Source: Parelaphostrongylus tenuis
Lineage: Eukaryota; Nematoda; Chromadorea; Rhabditida; Metastrongylidae
NCBI GenBank assembly: GCA_019055375.1
Contig: JAHQIW010004752.1
Coordinates: forward strand, 434,001-498,000
DNA: 64,000 nucleotides
Reading direction: 5' to 3'
Positions 43,796 through 63,845 of this stretch are shown one piece after another; the first letter of the stretch is position 1; every line of letters starts with the position of its first letter. Both the position numbers and the translations under genes were made by a program. The notes below the pieces were generated by a model. It was not told the origin of the DNA and did no database searches. It saw only the letters and a list, made by a program, of their open reading frames with translations.

Positions 43796-46700
43796 ACGCT
43801 AAATTTGTTACATTTGTATCTCATTTACTATCTTGGAGCGGAAAAGCGCTAAAGCTACCGAGCACCACTCCCACGAAGGCACTTCGCATGCTGAGCGCTT
43901 TGATGGGATAGTCAGCAAACAAATAAAAGCTATAAGTTTCGACTGAACTTTTTTGGCCATGCTTTGGAAATTAAGTTTTCCATGTGATATATTCAAATCT
44001 CTTTGAGTTGCTGATAATTTGGTTTTGATTCAAATGAACTGTCTCGCTCGAATAATTCGATTGTTCCCTGATAATACGCTGCTATATCTCATAATATCCT
44101 ACACGGAATGTGTCACATGATATGTCTGCTTGTGGTTTTCGTTGATAGGACAACATACATAACGAAGCGACCCTTAGCATTATGTGCTACAAACCGATCA
44201 TAAACTGAAAAGGAATAGAAGCACATTGCATCTATATGTTAATATCGAGCTTCCTATTGATTCTCAAAAGCACAACAAACACCACATTCTTTCGGCTCAG
44301 CCGTCTCGACTGACACCCAATAGGTTGCTTTTTGCTTATCAGCACCAAATTTCACTCAATTTTTATGATTTTACTGTCTTTTGGTACTTGCAGTAGACTC
44401 TACTGTTTTTTCACAATTATATGAGCATATCATCCATGCTTTATTAGGCTTTCCTCTATTCAATATGAACGGAAAAGTAGATGAGTACTATAAAATATTG
44501 CTCAAAACTCATCATTGTATTACTTCACCTATACCCTCACTAACTGCGTTGTGACTCAGGATAGTGCTAGCAAAGTCTCAATTTATTTTATTTTTCAAAA
44601 AATTTTAACCCTTGCCTGATGATTTTTGTTTTAGTTGTCTCACCTACTCTGAGACAAAATGACTAACCGCCTTTTCTCCAAGATTATTCGCTGCCGTAAT
44701 GCATTTCCAGCTCACCTGATTTTCTACACATTGACTTATTTCAGAGCATTCTGGAGTTTGCTCATCGGTGCAGATTTGAGCTTCAAACCCTCTCCTCAAC
44801 GTAGAACTGAGAACATTATCCTTTCAAGAGAGTTTCTTATTCGCATTCAAGGATTACGTCAAGGCAAGAGTAATCGCAAAGCCGTAAAATTGTGTTTGGA
44901 GTTGATTGTTTGCTGTCCTCTTCACTACATTCTGTTCAATCTTGTATGCCTCACATGTCACTCAGCTCAGCAAGCTTTTAAAATGGAAATGTTTTCATAT
45001 ATATTACCTTGTGGGGTGCAGTCGTATCTTTTCGTAAGCGCTATTGAAATAGTCTAACATGCTGTGATCATAACCGACTTTTCATGAAAAATTATGCCTT
45101 CTTGCGGGAACTTTCAAAACTTTATAACAGTAGTGTCACGAGCAAACCCAAGGAGCGTAATTGCCATGTATCGACTTTTCTATCAAATCCCATAATTCTT
45201 CTTTGAAAACATTCTCGAGAGCAGAGCCTGTTATTCCTTAAAAAATTGGTATTAAACTGTAAAATCGTGTGAACGTTATGTTTTGAAGTTATTGTAGAGC
45301 ATTGGAGGACTTGTACATATTGAGAGTAGTCAGAGCTTCTGTGGCCGTCCTCTTTCCAAGGCTTAGATTTTTCATAGCTATGGAAATGGACTTTGGAGAT
45401 ACGTTGATACGAATCATTATGACGTGGATATCATGCAATATGCTAAAGTCTTTTTGAGAGCTTGCTGATCCTTACATCAGTCCACTGCCCAGTTTCAGAA
45501 ATCCTAATGGTTAAGACGCACTAAGAATTCTGACGACAGCAAGCATGAAATAAAGAGGGATAGCTGTCGACGTTGTGTAGGTAACTTCCTGCGCAGCATC
45601 GATCCTTGTTGTCTTTTCATTGATTGGAACATCGCATTACGACGAATATTAAGAGAAAAGTTGAGAAATTTAGAATAGAAGTTGATAGTAAGCTGTGAGG
45701 TATTTCGACATAATTCTTCTCAGACCTATTCTTCACTGATATAAGAGCATATCTCACTCGGAAAAAAAGAACATTTGCAGCGACGTATCCATGCTGTTTT
45801 GCCTTATATAGAGGCAAATCGGCATAATTGTCATATTAATATCAGTAACAAACGTGAATGATCACTTCCATTATTTCCTTGAACAGTTTTGCATTTCTGT
45901 GGACACCAGAGGAGACTTATTCAGTCTTCTTATTGGCAGTGTCCTGCGTGAGCTTTCGATTTCGCTTTCACCATCTTTTCCCCTCACTCAATACTAATGC
46001 TATTCTTACTCTAGGATCTTGTTTTGTCATTCTTTCAGAGAGTTTCGGAAATTGAGGCATACGTTGGCGATGTATTAAAGATGGTATGGACTCCTTCAAT
46101 TATTTACCAGCTTGAGAATTCTGGAGATGAAGATAATTCAATTTGCTTTTGCTTTTCTAAGCACTATAGTGAGAATGTTAGAAAAGTCTGTGCTATTTTT
46201 CATCAGTTGTTAGTAAAGGTGCTTCCTCAGAAACTGCAGCAAACTATTGGATATACGGAGATAGTTCAGTCTTGAACAACATAAAAAATTCCTCAGGTAA
46301 AGTCCTCAGAAAGAGAAAAGGCCAAAATTCGATCGAAATCCTGACCAGTAACAGCATGATTCATGTCTCGATGACCACTTGCTCTGTCGTCATTCGGCGT
46401 CATTCAGTCTGTCTAATGAATTCGCTAGATTAAATGGACTCAATAAACTGGCTGCGGTTTCCAGTTAACTATGCTTTGCTATCCCAAACATAGGTCATCG
46501 TGATGATGAAACGATTTTTTCTTCGTATCGCCGTCTTTCATCTCTTTTTGCGCGGCTCGGCTTTCATTGTCTTCGAAATGTAGAAATTTTCTAGCAAGTT
46601 AACGAAACTAGTTAACTTTTCTTAGTCTTCCTAACTAGCATTCACAAAAACTAGACCAGGTGGTGAGGTACCATGCCTAATGTGATTCATTAGCTGAAGT

Positions 46701-47205
46701 TTTTCGAAAAAAGATAATATTTAGGGGTTTCCTCTTGAGTCTAATTTGGCGTTGTGTTTTCAGCTATTTTGCTTACTAACTAAGTTTCACTAGATATTTT
46801 CATTCACACCTGATCTACTATAAAGTATAGGAGTGAGAAGTAGCCAGCGATACATGTTTCCAATTTCTCGGCAGAATCCTTCAGTTTCTTTGTGCCATAG
46901 CATCACCTGTTGATGTTTGTTATGCTATCTATACGTAAAGCTCTGTCCCAGTTTTGATTATGCAGACCTCATTACATGCTCGAACAATTCCTACGGAACA
47001 TTGTAATTTTCCAATAGTGATATGGTAGCATCTGCAATAACATCGTTCGGCGACGACGATTCCTTATCACTTCCTTCGAGCGCGTAAAAATTACCATATC
47101 TTTGGTCGTTGTTTGCCTTTATTGTGAGCTGCGAATTTATGAAGGCACATAGCTGTACGAAAGGAATCGAATCTAGAAGTCTGTCACAGTGATTTTCATG
47201 ACATT

Positions 47206-47574
47206 TTGCAGCAAAAGCTAGTTCTTTTGAGATCCTTGTGCAATTCTACGAACGCTTTACGAAAAGCTGCCGACGTTCCTTTATCGCCACTTCGGAACAT
47301 AAATGAAAATCGAAGCTTCGGCGGGGAGATTCCTATCGTGGCAAGCTTCTACTCACGCCAAACTGAGCGGAGCCGAGCTTCCAACGCCACAGAGAAATCG
47401 ATTTCGTTGAGTTGGCCAGTCATCGGCTTCATCTACTTCAATGGCCCACGTATTCAGTCACCTCGCATTCTTACGTTTTCTCCTCTTACCGATTCGTTCA
47501 TAATGTGGCGAACTATAGCTTCCAAGCACATCGCTAAGCATACATTTGAACTAGTGGGAATGTCTTCTCAATAG
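47206..47574 (+). CDS. Orphan ORF, unknown
   Basis: 122 codons with higher GC than its surroundings. It begins after TTTTGCAG, so an upstream splice is possible. It reads QKLVLLRSLCNSTNALRKAA and later SLSWPVIGFIYFNGPRIQ. A second frame is open for about 30 codons at the start (KASSFEILVQFYERFTKS). No family recognised. It lies 1.7 kb upstream of rab-3 in the same direction. Confidence 0.25.
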   Translation: MQQKLVLLRSLCNSTNALRKAADVPLSPLRNINENRSFGGEIPIVASFYSRQTERSRASNATEKSISLSWPVIGFIYFNGPRIQSPRILTFSPLTDSFIMWRTIASKHIAKHTFELVGMSSQ

Positions 47575-47963
47575 GCTGTCGATGTTGTGCAGCGAAAAAA
47601 TGAGAAAGATTTGGAAAGAGGGTTTTTTTCAAAAAGTGGTTGTGCTGAAATGGCAAATCTTTTAATGACATCACACTTTTCATAAATAGGTAGAATACTT
47701 AAAAAAGAAACATGCAACGTCGTGTTGCGATGATTGATTTTTTCAGTGCTCAAAACAAATCACATTGAGAGTTTTATTGATAGTGTGCCGCACAAATTCA
47801 TGCTATAGATTTATTTGGCGTAGCTTGCTGAATAGTGCACTACACGTTTGAATAGCATCATGCACAATTCTCACAACCAATACCCCACTTCACAGAATGC
47901 AATCCATTCGAAAGACGACACCAAATTCTTAGTTATTGAGCTACGTCTTACGCCTTTTATTAA

Positions 47964-48491
47964 CCCTTTGCGGACGGCAGCATAATCGATATCACCAGAG
48001 GAGCGCGACTTTCGTTCTTTAAAAACGATCATTTTCTTTGTTTTGGGAAAGAATTCAGGTTCATTGTGCCACCCTGACAGAACATGATTTTCTCTACAAC
48101 TTTGTTAACTCTTATGCATATATAACTCCTATGTGCAAAAAAAACTCCGAATGTGAAATGTAATTTCATTTTCGCTCTTAAAGTGCGCTATAACAACCTT
48201 TTTGAGAACTAGTCTAAGCATCATATTCGCCGAGTTCCTGCTATCGAATGAGCTTAGTGTGCTCCAATAAGAAGCGATCCACAGACTTTAGCTGAGCAAA
48301 TAAGACAAACCGAGTGCAAAACATAATTTTATTTTTGTTGCCACAGCGTTCTATAGAAGTCTTTTGAAACAAAAAAAGTATCGGAATCCTCGCGATGATT
48401 AAGTACTTAAATGTTAGATATGAAGCTCTGTTCAGAGAGAAAAACCTCTGAAAATTTGAGAGTCAGAATGACCTTCACCGTCCGTAAAGAG
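47964..48491. mobile_element. piggyBac-like MITE with TTAA target duplications
   Basis: 528 bp. Inverted ends CCCTTTGCGGACGG (left) and CCGTCCGTAAAGAG (right), 12 of 14 positions matching, bounded by TTAA at 47960-47963 and 48492-48495. TTAA duplication with CCC/CYC ends is typical of the piggyBac superfamily. No ORF inside. A decayed relative is at 994-1947. Confidence 0.75.
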
Positions 48492-48763
48492 TTAATGCTT
48501 CGGTTTTATTTTTTATGTATGTAAATTTTTAGGACTGCGCTTGTTAAGGTGATGAAAGATTGACTGACATTAGTTCTCGTTGTTTGTCGCTATGATTCGA
48601 TTAATGACGTTTCGGCGACTTCGCCTTTTTCGAGATCGCTTTGTGGGACATAAGACTCCGGGGACTAGGAGCTTTTTGAATTTCAGAACTTTTGCTAAAT
48701 ACTGTTCCGCATTTAAGCAATGAATTTCATCATGAAACTGTTCCATTCATCCGACATACGACA

Positions 48764-48789
48764 ACGACGACGACGACGACGCGGCGACG
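48764..48789. repeat. (GAC)n short tandem repeat
   Basis: ACGACGACGACGACGACG-type tract with one interruption, in a GC-rich patch about 550 bp upstream of the rab-3 start. Confidence 0.7.
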
Positions 48790-49312
48790 TCTGATCGCAC
48801 CGCGACGGATTCAAGTCGCAGCTTATCGATCTCGTTTAAGGGCAGTCTCGAAAGCGCTGCATTGAACTGGTAGACAAAGTTTGAGCCAAATTATGCCCCT
48901 TGCAGACTACGAAGACATTTCACCGTCTGCGGCAACGCTGGCGGTACCCATACACCGGCGGTTTCATCATCATTTCTAACAGCTCATCTGACACTTTATA
49001 TTGTGACAATTAATCCTTCACACATTTGACGAATTGCATTTCAAATATTTGCACAAGCGATCGACGATTTGTGTAAACAACAACATCCCCAACTATCTAT
49101 GTCTACGAAATTCCTGTTTTTACGATTTTCTCACTATTTTCACGATATTTATTTTGATATCTTCGCTTGAAGTGGTATTTGTCATACGCCATGTCGTTCT
49201 ATTTGAAAAACTTAAGAATGGATTTTAGTCCGCAAGAGTAATAAGTGGCCTAAAGTCTTGTCCGCATTGGTAATATTTGGCTGCAGTGGTTCATTTCTTT
49301 CACTCACTAGTT

Positions 49313-49321
49313 ATTTTATAG
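49313..49321 (+). promoter_or_regulatory. Splice or spliced-leader acceptor directly before the rab-3 start codon
   Basis: A T-rich tract ending TTTTATAG abuts the ATG at 49322. In nematodes this arrangement usually marks SL trans-splicing at the start codon, or the 3' end of a 5'-UTR intron. Confidence 0.55.
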
Positions 49322-56983
<7,662 letters not shown>

Positions 56984-57477
56984 GAGATTTTTCTTAACAT
57001 AGTTGTATACGCTTCACTTCTGTTACCTGACACACACAATCATATTGAAATCACAGACTCTTATTTTTTTTGCCGCTTTGAATCTTTAATTGAAAATCTA
57101 TTGTTAGTTGACTGTCACTTTTAACGACTATGTCCCGGTACCACTTTATTTTTTCTTCTTTTTTCATTGACGTTTGTGACCCTTTAGAAGTCCCCTTTCC
57201 TTTCTTCTTCTTCACTTTTCCACACCTAACGATTGAACCTTTTTGAATGCGAAAACTGCTTGAGGTCTTTTATAAAAACTAATCATTTTCCTCGCAATCG
57301 CTTTAAGCAATACTACCCTTTAGTGTTTATTAAAGAATTGTTATTTATTACACATATATACTTATGTTATGTAACTCATCGCCGCAAACTTTAGGGTTCT
57401 TCCCATTAATAATACTTTAATCATTCCAGGTGTATATACGAAGTGACTATAATGTAAACAATCGTAATCTCATAATC

Positions 57478-57483
57478 AATAAA
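57478..57483 (+). other. rab-3: Poly(A) signal of rab-3
   Basis: AATAAA about 495 bases after the stop codon, preceded by AT-rich sequence without ORFs. This is a normal 3' UTR length for a nematode neuronal gene. An overlapping polypyrimidine-rich tract around 57120-57220 is presumably UTR. Confidence 0.6.
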
Positions 57484-59155
57484 AGTATTCCTCTTGAATT
57501 CTGCGCTACACAGACTTAATTCCACTATTAAGGAACTTGTGAAAAGCTTCATCATCAAAGAATTGCCTCAGGGATCTTAAGTAGCCATAACAGGAGCTGA
57601 TCTGTCATCGAAATCGTTCGCTTGATGATCTGGACTTCTAAAAAAACCCTGAAATAGACGATATTCGTCTTAGAAACAGGAAAACAGAGGTGAAAGGTAT
57701 TTTTCTTTGAAACTGTGTAAACATGTGGGACGCGACATTGTGCGCTAATTCATCGCTGTCACTTCGGATTTTTTCTAAAAGTACAGATACATATGTATTC
57801 TCCAAGACTACCGAGTTATATATGTTCGTTCGTGCGAATTCCAATATCTTCTTTTCCTGAAATTCAACATAGGATCAAACTAGTCTTATGACAAGAAAGT
57901 TGAGCAATAGACGAGTGTTTAACACTATAAATTACGGTACCATCGACGTCAGTGATTTACATCCTTCTTTATTTTTGAATCTTTTATAGCAAACAAAATT
58001 CTCATACCACTGAAGAGTAACAGAATCAATTTAGCATTTTCAAGCCAATGCCTTGTCCTAAGTGAAGATAGTGGCAAAAGCAAAGTGTGGCTATCAATCG
58101 GCTGCTCGATTAATGAATCGAAAAGGCCATTCATAGCCATTGAAATGGATATCTTTAAGAATGAAAAAGAAACTAATTAGCCCTTTTCGGAGCTTGAACG
58201 TTGTTTAAATGTAAGCGATATTTACACATATTTCTTAAACTGATCGTTTCTCTTCAACATGTCAAATGTTGATAGCTTGATATTTATCCCTATGACAGAT
58301 CTCAACACCGCGATTTTTCATCACTTTTCTCTTGGTTGATTTCATTGAATGGTTTACCACACTTATCGTCACTGGATTTTAATTGTGCGTGTTGCACTCT
58401 GATCTACTGTAAGGTTCCCGGCAGGCCCTGGCTTGGTACGAACGGTAAATTAACATGAGGAATCCCTTAATCACGAGATGACTAAGTTAACTTAGATCAA
58501 CGAAGAGCAGAGACTCTGTGAAGTGGACGAAAAACCCACCAATATTTATGAAAGTTGGTATAATTCTTGGACTTTTGGGCTAACGCAAAGTTGGTAAAAG
58601 ACTTAGGATTCAAATTAAAATGAAGGTGCATCGTTCGAGTGGCATTCTCCCTCACTGGATTCAACTCAGTGTAAGAACGAAGACCCATAGTAGGAGGACA
58701 AAAAATCGTGAACGTCCGACTCGAGCCAACCGAGCTCTGAAGGTGACGACACTCAAACACCACTCGAATAAAATTTTATACCAAATTCTTGTAAGTTTTA
58801 ATACAAGACAGCGCTGATTATTCATCCTGAGGTTGAATGATTGTCGACTTTCCGACTTATAATTTCTAATATAAGCACTGCTTGACGTTTGATGTGTTTT
58901 GATGGCGGATGAGTTGTATTATTTGTGCAGCCACTGTGAAATTGGGAGTCGCCCCAAGCTGCAACAATGGGGATTTGTGCGTTGAGTGCTACGTGATTCG
59001 CTTTCAAAACTACATGCATTGATTTCAAAGCGGTCTTTCTAATCATGCGTTCTAGTCCTTGAGGACAGGATGAACCTTTTGCATCATGCCGCTCGATGTC
59101 GCATCTCGCTTCGCTACTGTAATGGCGGCGTCGCCGTCTGGAAGTGAATTTGTGC

Positions 59156-59360
59156 TCACGCTTGCAGCAATGAAAATGAGATTCCGACACGTTTAATTTT
59201 CTTCGGAGGCGGCAATTCGAGTCGATCGTCTACTGTCTTCCGTCTTCGTTGTAGATCTTCGGCTTCGTTTCCTTCGAGTCGACGCTTCTTCGGTAGTTCA
59301 CTGATTGAATGAATAACCTTACTCGGCGAACTCCTTGTGTGGAGAATGAACCGCATGCTA
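59156..59360 (-). repeat. R6 repeat, copy 1 (with ORF)
   Basis: The minus strand encodes KKRRLEGNEAEDLQRRRKTV and DDRLELPPPKKIKR before a possible donor (GC|GTGAGC). Related by sequence and peptide to copies at 59640-59920 and 62400-62600 on plus. With copy 2 it forms a head-to-head inverted pair. Confidence 0.45.
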
Positions 59361-59639
59361 ATTAGCTATTTGTTTTGCTAGTTGACTAATCACCAGCTGA
59401 TAGTGATTTGTATTAGTGGACAAGTTATCCTGCAGCAATAAGTATTTTGAGCGGTTAGTACAGTCGCAATAATAAACTGTAAACCGATTTTTCGTCTAGT
59501 CTCGGTTAAACCACGATCATATTTTCTTTGATGATCATGTCCGTGGCACTAGATTTTTATAAAAAAACTTTTTGTCCGGTCAATGTTTAAATACTTTTTC
59601 GTCGATAGATTACCTAACGATAACAAATCACTATGAGCG

Positions 59640-59920
59640 GTTGATCAGCTGATTAGCAAAAGGAATAGCTACTTAGCATACGCTTCATTGTGTAGACAAG
59701 GCGCCCGCCGAAAGATGTTCTTCATTTCAACGGTGTTGCATCGAAGGAAATTTGACCTAAACGAAACGGAAATTCACAACGACAAGGAACGACAGTGGAC
59801 GATCGACACAAATCATCAGCTCTGGAGAAGACAAAACGCATATGAAATGTTAGCCGAATTTAATGCTTTGATTATCAATCCCGTGCTGCAGACCTAATCA
59901 GCAAAGAAAATATGTCTTAT
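59640..59920 (+). repeat. R6 repeat, copy 2
   Basis: Reads RRKFDLNETEIHNDKERQWT, IDTNHQLWRRQN and EMLAEFNALI in one frame, ending at a stop. Nucleotide words such as GACGATCGACACAAATCATC correspond to GACTATCGACTTGAATCATC in copy 3. Confidence 0.5.
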
Positions 59921-60300
59921 TTCTATGTTTGTAGTCACTCGATATGATTGCAGATTTCAGTGCTAAGTTTGGCTCCTGGAGGAGCTTTAACAGTGCATTC
60001 TACTAACGCAAATCGCGATAACTGACTAGCTTCTTCTGCTAAGCCGTTCCGAGGTGTTAGTGGTTTGATTTATTGAACATTAGCGAAGCAATACAACAAT
60101 ACAGTTAGTGATGCAGTATGAATATTACAATAATCGTGGTGGCTGAGGTTTCGGCGGATTGCCTTCTTCGGAGCCTGGAAAGATCAAATTGATGTACTCA
60201 CTCTAGCCAAAACCTCCATAACCCCAGCAGAACACGTAAAAAATAAATTTTGGATTCCTTAGTAAAAGCTCCATTTTGAAACAGTCACCGTTTTGATGTT

Positions 60301-60853
60301 TTAGATATAGCAATAATTCATTGAAGACCCAGTCGCTATAGTCCAGTGCATCAATGGGTTGTGCCTAACTCTGGCCGAAAAGATCAGCCTGAAGTATGGT
60401 TCGAAGTCACGTGTGATTACAAGGCGCTCCTCTTTTTGGTTCATTTTTGGGCCTTTGCTATGTATCCAAAAGGCTTTCAAAGGTTTACGCGCAGATGTTT
60501 TTGATTCCTGTGCGGGGATCGTGAATTTGACGCTGAACATTACTCCTGCAAGTTTTGGTCCCTATGTGTGCCTGGTGGGGCTTTCGGATCAGAGTTGCGT
60601 AATCTAACTAGGTGCTCTTTTACATGGAGGAATAGTGTTCTACTCGTTTCGCCAATGTATTTATCTGCGCATGCCTCACAAGAGATCAGGTAAATTGTAC
60701 CAGATCTCATGCAGTCGCCGTTTCTGCCATTTGGGCAAACTTCGCAATCATTCGTTTCGCAGAGGTCATACATTCGCTTGCGAACTAATTGGCGCTTTAG
60801 TATCTTTGGAAATATTCCAACTATTGCTAATTATTCAAACGCGCTCTTTTTAG
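60301..60853 (-). mobile_element. Penelope-like retroelement fragment with GIY-YIG endonuclease motif
   Basis: The minus strand from 60773 reads MYDLCETNDCEVCPNGRNGD, then GTIYLISCEACADKYIGETS and RTLFLHVKEHL. This is the cysteine cluster, the GIY-YIG-like Y..YIGET and the R..EH of Penelope-type endonucleases. After a stop and frame change it continues with ARKPLKAFWIHSKGPKMNQK, the usual C-terminal segment. Upstream, FPKILKRQLVRKR is also in family style. The reverse transcriptase is absent here, so this is a broken 3' end. Confidence 0.75.
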
Positions 60854-62399
60854 GCAGTGTTCAATAGCTATTCTTACTTCATTAAAAATAAAAGGCAGGA
60901 GGAAAGGAACCTTATTTTCCTCGGACTTGCCGTTTAGGGGTACAGTAGAAAATAATTCATTTCAAATTATGCCGAGATTAATAGATAGTCGTCGGTCTTG
61001 GGATCTCTTCCAAAAAAGATGACGGTGTGCTCCGTCCACTTGCCACGCGAACACTCAGAGTCGCCGCCTGCTATCAGTGGCTAGCCCTCAAAGGTAAATT
61101 TCAATATTTGCAGCTTGCAGGAGACAATCAAGAGTGATCCGGCGCGTTGCCCATTCAGAATTAATCATAGTCACGAAAGGCTCAGCAATGAATACTATCA
61201 AATGGAACTCTTCGATAACTTCAAAAAAAGTATGCAGTTTCTTAGACCTTCTAAGCATTTTCAACATAATCGGTGCTTTTTGTCTTCCAAGTCAAACAAA
61301 AAATGACGAAGCATGATAAAAAGAAGTTCCTACAATGAAGCCTATATTATAGTGTAGCTTTTCAACTTCAATATTTACCACAATGATGCTAGTTCTCATT
61401 TTTAATTTGACATTGTTTCCTGGTACAAAGCAGTCAGTTTGAGTTCACGCACGATGACTCCACTAACTGGTCCTCTAGCGCTCCCATGATAGCACTTACG
61501 TCGATGACAGAGCCTTTAATCCCCGTCATAGACGAGTTTATGTAGAAAACCTCGTAAACCATAGAAAATGTGTCTTCGTGCAGCAAGGTCGCTAATCAAT
61601 TTAACACTGTAACGACATATTACATTGCTGCAAACAATCTTCTTCTTATGTTTGCGTGAAGCCGGTAAGCCTTCTTAACGATTCATAATTGTCATCAAAT
61701 AGTGTTTTAGCTTTTCAATCATTAGGTGTTCGGAAAGACATTATACGCAAATAATAGGGTTGGAAATTGAGCAAATTTTGGCCCTATATTGCGCCACTGC
61801 CTTTGCATCTAAGTTCCCCAGTTCTCAGTCGTCGTCGTCCATCACTTTACATACTACATATAGCTGATAGTTTTGTCATCTGCTCAACATAAAAGGAAAT
61901 AGATACATCTCTTGAATTGTTCAATAAACCGTTAGAGTACATTAAGTTGACGCGATAAAAGCCCATGAACAACTGGTTTCTATCCTTGAACTTCCAAATA
62001 CACCTCCGTGAATTAGACCACGAGATGATATGGAACATCGAGCAATAAAAGTATTATGGTGCACTAACTCTCCTCGCATACAAGACACGAAAAAAGCACC
62101 AGACAAAACATGTAGCGAACTACAACATGTTTGCTCGACACAAGTGAGAAATAAGGTGTCACCACATTTGAAAAGACTAATACCCGTTCTAGTAGTCGAA
62201 AAATAACAGCCACTGACCATATCATAAAGCAGAGGTAGACCCCATAATGAAAACATTGCCAAACCTAAATGAGAAAATGTTTTTGAAACGACCTTCTATA
62301 ACAAATGGAAAAAGCGCAGCCGTCATCAAAAGGTGTTTAAGAAGAAGTGATCTGGAAACGTGGTAGTAAAAAATATAACGGATAAGAAGCTCGGCGAGA

Positions 62400-62600
62400 G
62401 GTCCTCCATTTTAGCGGTGCTCCACTGAAGAAGGTTTGACTCAAACGAGGCAAAGGAGAAGGTTCACAACGAGGACGATTGACTGTAGACTATCGACTTG
62501 AATCATCGGCTTTGAAGAGGACAAAAACGTCGAAACTTTAGTCGAATTAAATTTTCAACAATAACTTCGCCTGATCAATGAATAAGATGTGATTGAGTAG
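62400..62600 (+). repeat. R6 repeat, copy 3
   Basis: GACTCAAACGAGGCAAAGG, CACAACGAGGACG, TGAATCATCGGCTTTGAAGA then AACGTCGAAACTTTAGTCGA. Matches copy 2 in order but the frame is broken by stops. Confidence 0.5.
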
Positions 62601-63534
62601 GACTCATTGAGTACAGTTCGCGAATTTTTCCATATATGAAGTTGAACGATGAGTCTTTACTAACAGATAGACACTTCGATTGTTTTTGAATAAGATTCTC
62701 ATTGGATCACCTCATGACGAGATATGAGCGAAACCTGGAATCTCATTTAGTTCTAAACACTTGAGTACCTTTTTCGAGGGCTCAATCGTTCTTCCACTAC
62801 ACCATTGAAACCTTTGCATTGCCTTTCTCTCAGCCATGTTTCCTCCATCTACGCGATCGATCTGAAGAGCAAAAAAATTCTATGATGTTGTAATAAGAAA
62901 GGAAGTAGTAGTTGGCCCAATACTAATGACATGTTTTTTGTTTTTTAATCATTGTATGTCAGCAGTCTTCTATGTTTAGATTCGTTTGATTCCAGGTATA
63001 GCAATTAGCTAGATATCACTAAATTTCTCTTCTTTAAGTTGATTCTTAATATCAAAGTAAACATTCAGATCGGATAACGGGCATATATTAGCTTTTCACA
63101 AGAGAAAGCCACTTTAGTGGACACATCAATCTTTACTCTAATGACATTCACTTAAAACCATTTGAAAAGTTTCAATTTCATTAACTACTAGATGTCTAGA
63201 ATGTTTTATACCTTGAAACGATTGGCAGTTAATCGTTGATAGCTCAGATTAAATGACCACTGCCAAACGAAGTCAAAATTGAATTGTGCGGCAATCCACA
63301 TGGAAGCGACATATGTGTTCGTAAGAGCTCCCTCTATTGAGGAATGAAATTACTCGGTGATGATTGAATTCTGCAAATTATAAGCCTCGACATTGCATCC
63401 ACTTACGCTTGAACGATAAGAGGGATCTGCGAAAGCCGTCTGAATTTATCGTTTGCAATCCGTGTCTTCCAAACGGCTAACATATTCAGCCCAACCTAAA
63501 GGAAGAATGCAGTTGGAGCACGATATCCATTTGC

Positions 63535-63845
63535 GAGCGCATGTACGCAGTGGTTAGAGATGCTCTGCGTCGCACATAAGGTCGATGATTCGATCTAGCG
63601 CTCATGGCTCACCAAGCCATCCATCCCTCTGGGGTCGGTAAATTGCACCGGGCTGGTCTCGGACTTGTCTGAGAGGATAAGCAGCACTGACTTAATACTG
63701 CGGGAGGAAAGCGCGAGTTATTATAAAGGCCAGATATATACTCAATCACCTCAAACGAAGTTCAAAGTTGAAGACGAATGCATGGCGCATCCCTCAACGA
63801 TTGATCAACGCCGAGAGTTTCATCATTTATCCTTTCATCTATTTG
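63535..63845 (+). repeat. S1 SINE, most complete copy
   Basis: Head: GAGCGCATGTACGCAGTGGT, B-box GATTCGATCTA, closing GCGCTCATG, so the acceptor arms pair. Body: GGGTCGGTAAATTG, GTCTGAGAGGATAAGCAGCA, TATAAAGGCCAGATATATAC, CATGGCGCATCCCTCAACG. Tail: CATTTATCCTTTC. Confidence 0.8.

Larger units (their letters stand above)
29413..49312. other. Gene-poor, repeat-rich interval between the BTB gene and rab-3
   Basis: About 20 kb with no gene I can assemble. It holds SINEs, the mariner-in-SINE at 35921-36975, the foldback at 42330-43035, the TTAA-flanked MITE at 47964-48491, and a few orphan ORFs listed separately. Stretches 34000-35900, 37000-37900, 38270-40280, 40545-41470 and 43800-47200 show no recognised feature beyond short chance ORFs. 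Part of this interval must carry the rab-3 promoter. Confidence 0.5.

Noticed and set aside
44659..45057. 132-codon plus-strand ORF
   Set aside because: Hydrophobic AT-rich reading with no family, no splice partner and no conserved motif; length is within chance for this composition.
46024..46275. 83-codon plus-strand ORF with acceptor-like start (EIEAYVGDVLK)
   Set aside because: A T-rich acceptor precedes it, but no partner exon or family could be found; left as chance.
61115..61316. Possible BEL/Pao retroelement peptide
   Set aside because: Only a faint resemblance over about 30 residues in one of two overlapping frames; not enough to call.
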